Shown here piece by piece: positions 33,911-35,312 of a DNA stretch of 35,312 bases. Every line of letters starts with the position of its first letter. The stretch's first letter is position 1. A model generated the notes under the pieces. It saw nothing but the letters and a program-made list of their open reading frames with translations. It was not told where the DNA came from and searched no databases. Origin of the DNA: Lachnospiraceae bacterium (GTDB taxonomy: Bacteria; Bacillota; Clostridia; Lachnospirales; Lachnospiraceae); NCBI GenBank assembly GCA_017634975.1, contig JAGBMJ010000012.1, forward strand, positions 1-35,312. Direction: 5' to 3'. Both the position numbers and the translations under genes were made by a program.

Positions 33911-33951
33911 AAAGCCTCCCCCTGTGAGGGGATGGCGGGAGGATGAGGGTT
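33911..33951. repeat. Dispersed REP-like palindrome, copy 3
   Basis: GCCTCCCCCTGTGAGGGGAT then GGCGGGAGGATGAGGGTT, aligning with the minus-strand reading of 21508-21550. The CCCC/GGGG core can form a hairpin. It lies between uxaC and uxaB without a T-run, so it need not terminate transcription. Confidence 0.7.
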
Positions 33952-33971
33952 ATCATATAAGGAGAAACGAT

Positions 33972-35312
33972 ATGGCAAAGTTAAACTATGAAGTGTTGGA
34001 AAAATCAGGATATGACGGGTATATTCTTAAGGAAGCACCGGTAAAGATGCTGCAGTTCGGTGAGGGGAATTTTCTTCGTGCCTTTGTAGATTACTGGTTT
34101 GATATGTCCAATGAGAAAGCCGGCTGGAACGGCAAGGTGGCATTATTACAGCCGATCGATCAGGGCTTATCCGATATGATCAACGAGCAGGAAGGTCTGT
34201 ACACCCTGTATCTGCGCGGATCCGAGAAGGGCGAAAAGGTTGACCGCAAGCGTGTGATCTCCGTAGTTGACCGCTGCTACAGCCCGGCAAAAGACTGGGA
34301 TGCCGTAAAGGAACTGATCAAGAGCGATGATCTGGAATATGTTTCCAGCAACACGACCGAAGCCGGTATCGTTTACGACCCGGATTCCAAGCCGGATCAG
34401 GTACCGCCCACTTCCTTCCCGGCCAAGCTGGCAGTACTTTTGCATGAGCGTTTCCTGGCAGGCAAGAAGGGGCTGGTGATCCTCTCCTGCGAGCTGATCG
34501 ATAACAACGGTAAGGAACTGCAGAAGATCATCGTGAAGCATATCGATGACTGGGGCTGGGGCGAAGATTTCAAGAAGTGGATCAATGAAGACTGCCTGTT
34601 CTGCTCCACGCTGGTAGACCGTATCGTTCCGGGCCGCATCCGTGATGCACAGGAAGTGGCAATGCTGGAAAAGATCAACGGTTATGAAGATCCCCTGCTG
34701 GATGTCGGCGAGGTATTCGGTGTATGGTACATCGAAGGTCCGCAGTGGCTGGAGGAAAAACTGCCGTTCAAGAAGGCGGGCGTGAATGTTCACGTGGTTC
34801 CGGATGTTACGCCGTACAAAAAGCGTAAAGTACGTATCTTAAACGGTGCGCACACCGGTTTTGTGCTGGGAGCATACCTGTCCGGTCAGGACATCGTACG
34901 CGACTGCATGCATAACGAGACGATCAAAGGATTCATGAACAAGATGCTTTTTGAGGAAGTCATTCCGGTACTGCCGCTGGATAAGAAAGACTGTGATGAG
35001 TTTGCAGCAGCCGTGACGGATCGTTTCAACAATCCGTTTGTAAATCACGAGCTGATGAGTATATCCCTGAATTCCACTTCCAAATGGAAAGCGCGTAATA
35101 TGCCGTCCTTCCTGGAGTACATTGAGAAATTCGGCAAGCTGCCGGCAGCTTTGACGATGAGTCTTGCCGCATATATCGCATTTTATTCTACCGACATCAA
35201 GAAAAGAACTGCCGACGGTCTGGTCTGCGTACGCCCGAGAGGCAATGAATATAAGGTACAGGACGATGCGTGGGTGCTGGATTTCTACTATGAACACAAG
35301 GATGCCGATGAT
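33972..35312 (+). CDS. uxaB: Tagaturonate reductase, 3' end cut by window
   Basis: NADH-dependent polyol dehydrogenase family enzyme that reduces tagaturonate to altronate. 447 codons are visible and the frame is still open at the window end. The nucleotide-binding start KMLQFGEGNFLRAFVDYWFD and the catalytic K-x4-N-x2-H motif in KVRILNGAHTGF are present, with VVPDVTPYKKRK before it and SISLNSTSKWKARNMPSFLE after. UxaB rather than the fructuronate enzyme UxuB is favoured by overall resemblance and by uxaC just upstream, but the family contains both. AAGGAGA precedes the ATG at 33972. Altronate dehydratase would be expected beyond the window. Confidence 0.88.
   Translation, partial: MAKLNYEVLEKSGYDGYILKEAPVKMLQFGEGNFLRAFVDYWFDMSNEKAGWNGKVALLQPIDQGLSDMINEQEGLYTLYLRGSEKGEKVDRKRVISVVDRCYSPAKDWDAVKELIKSDDLEYVSSNTTEAGIVYDPDSKPDQVPPTSFPAKLAVLLHERFLAGKKGLVILSCELIDNNGKELQKIIVKHIDDWGWGEDFKKWINEDCLFCSTLVDRIVPGRIRDAQEVAMLEKINGYEDPLLDVGEVFGVWYIEGPQWLEEKLPFKKAGVNVHVVPDVTPYKKRKVRILNGAHTGFVLGAYLSGQDIVRDCMHNETIKGFMNKMLFEEVIPVLPLDKKDCDEFAAAVTDRFNNPFVNHELMSISLNSTSKWKARNMPSFLEYIEKFGKLPAALTMSLAAYIAFYSTDIKKRTADGLVCVRPRGNEYKVQDDAWVLDFYYEHKDADD

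Overview
The window looks like a chromosomal segment of an anaerobic gut Firmicute, most likely a Lachnospiraceae member. The reasons are strong AGGAGG-type ribosome sites, TTGACA/TATAAT promoters, a T-box leader on asnS-asnA, an Rpn-type PD-(D/E)XK gene, LacI-controlled uronate catabolism and EAL-type signalling. By eye most of the window is about half GC. Roughly the first 3.4 kb is clearly AT-rich and looks acquired.

Region 1 (1-3.6 kb) is an accessory island. It holds the 3' part of an IS4-type transposase, a minus-strand gene joining zinc ribbons to a Vsr-like nuclease domain and interrupted by an in-frame TGA, near-identical 15-bp direct repeats on both sides of that gene, and a cluster of three long hairpins leading into a tiny one-helix ORF. 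Region 2 (3.6-9.3 kb) has an Rpn-like nuclease gene, then an asparagine unit (T-box, asnS, asnA), then an EamA transporter overlapping an AlkD-like DNA glycosylase. Region 3 (9.3-15.8 kb) holds a chemoreceptor on the minus strand, an ABC-F ATPase with a tRNA-dihydrouridine synthase, and a YfbK-like VWA protein. Region 4 (15.9-22.3 kb) holds a GH120 beta-xylosidase, an EAL phosphodiesterase with a degenerate GGDEF domain, and on the minus strand nadE, capA and a small membrane protein with an apparently leaderless promoter.

Region 5 (22.4 kb to the end) is a hexuronate locus: kdgK, eda, a LacI-family regulator, uxaC and uxaB (cut by the window end). Together these convert glucuronate and galacturonate through tagaturonate and KDG to pyruvate and glyceraldehyde-3-phosphate; altronate dehydratase is not in view. 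Three copies of a TGTAAGCGCTTWCA palindrome sit at the kdgK, regulator and uxaC promoters and define a local regulon.

The most unusual item lies inside this locus: a 2151-residue protein gene (24573-31028) with its own promoter and a terminator on each side. It has no signal peptide, is mainly charged helix, and carries in the middle a papain-like core (Q1366, C1372-W, H1502, D1518). I do not recognise the family as a whole. A dispersed REP-like repeat occurs in three intergenic positions, and one copy supplies the ribosome binding site of capA.
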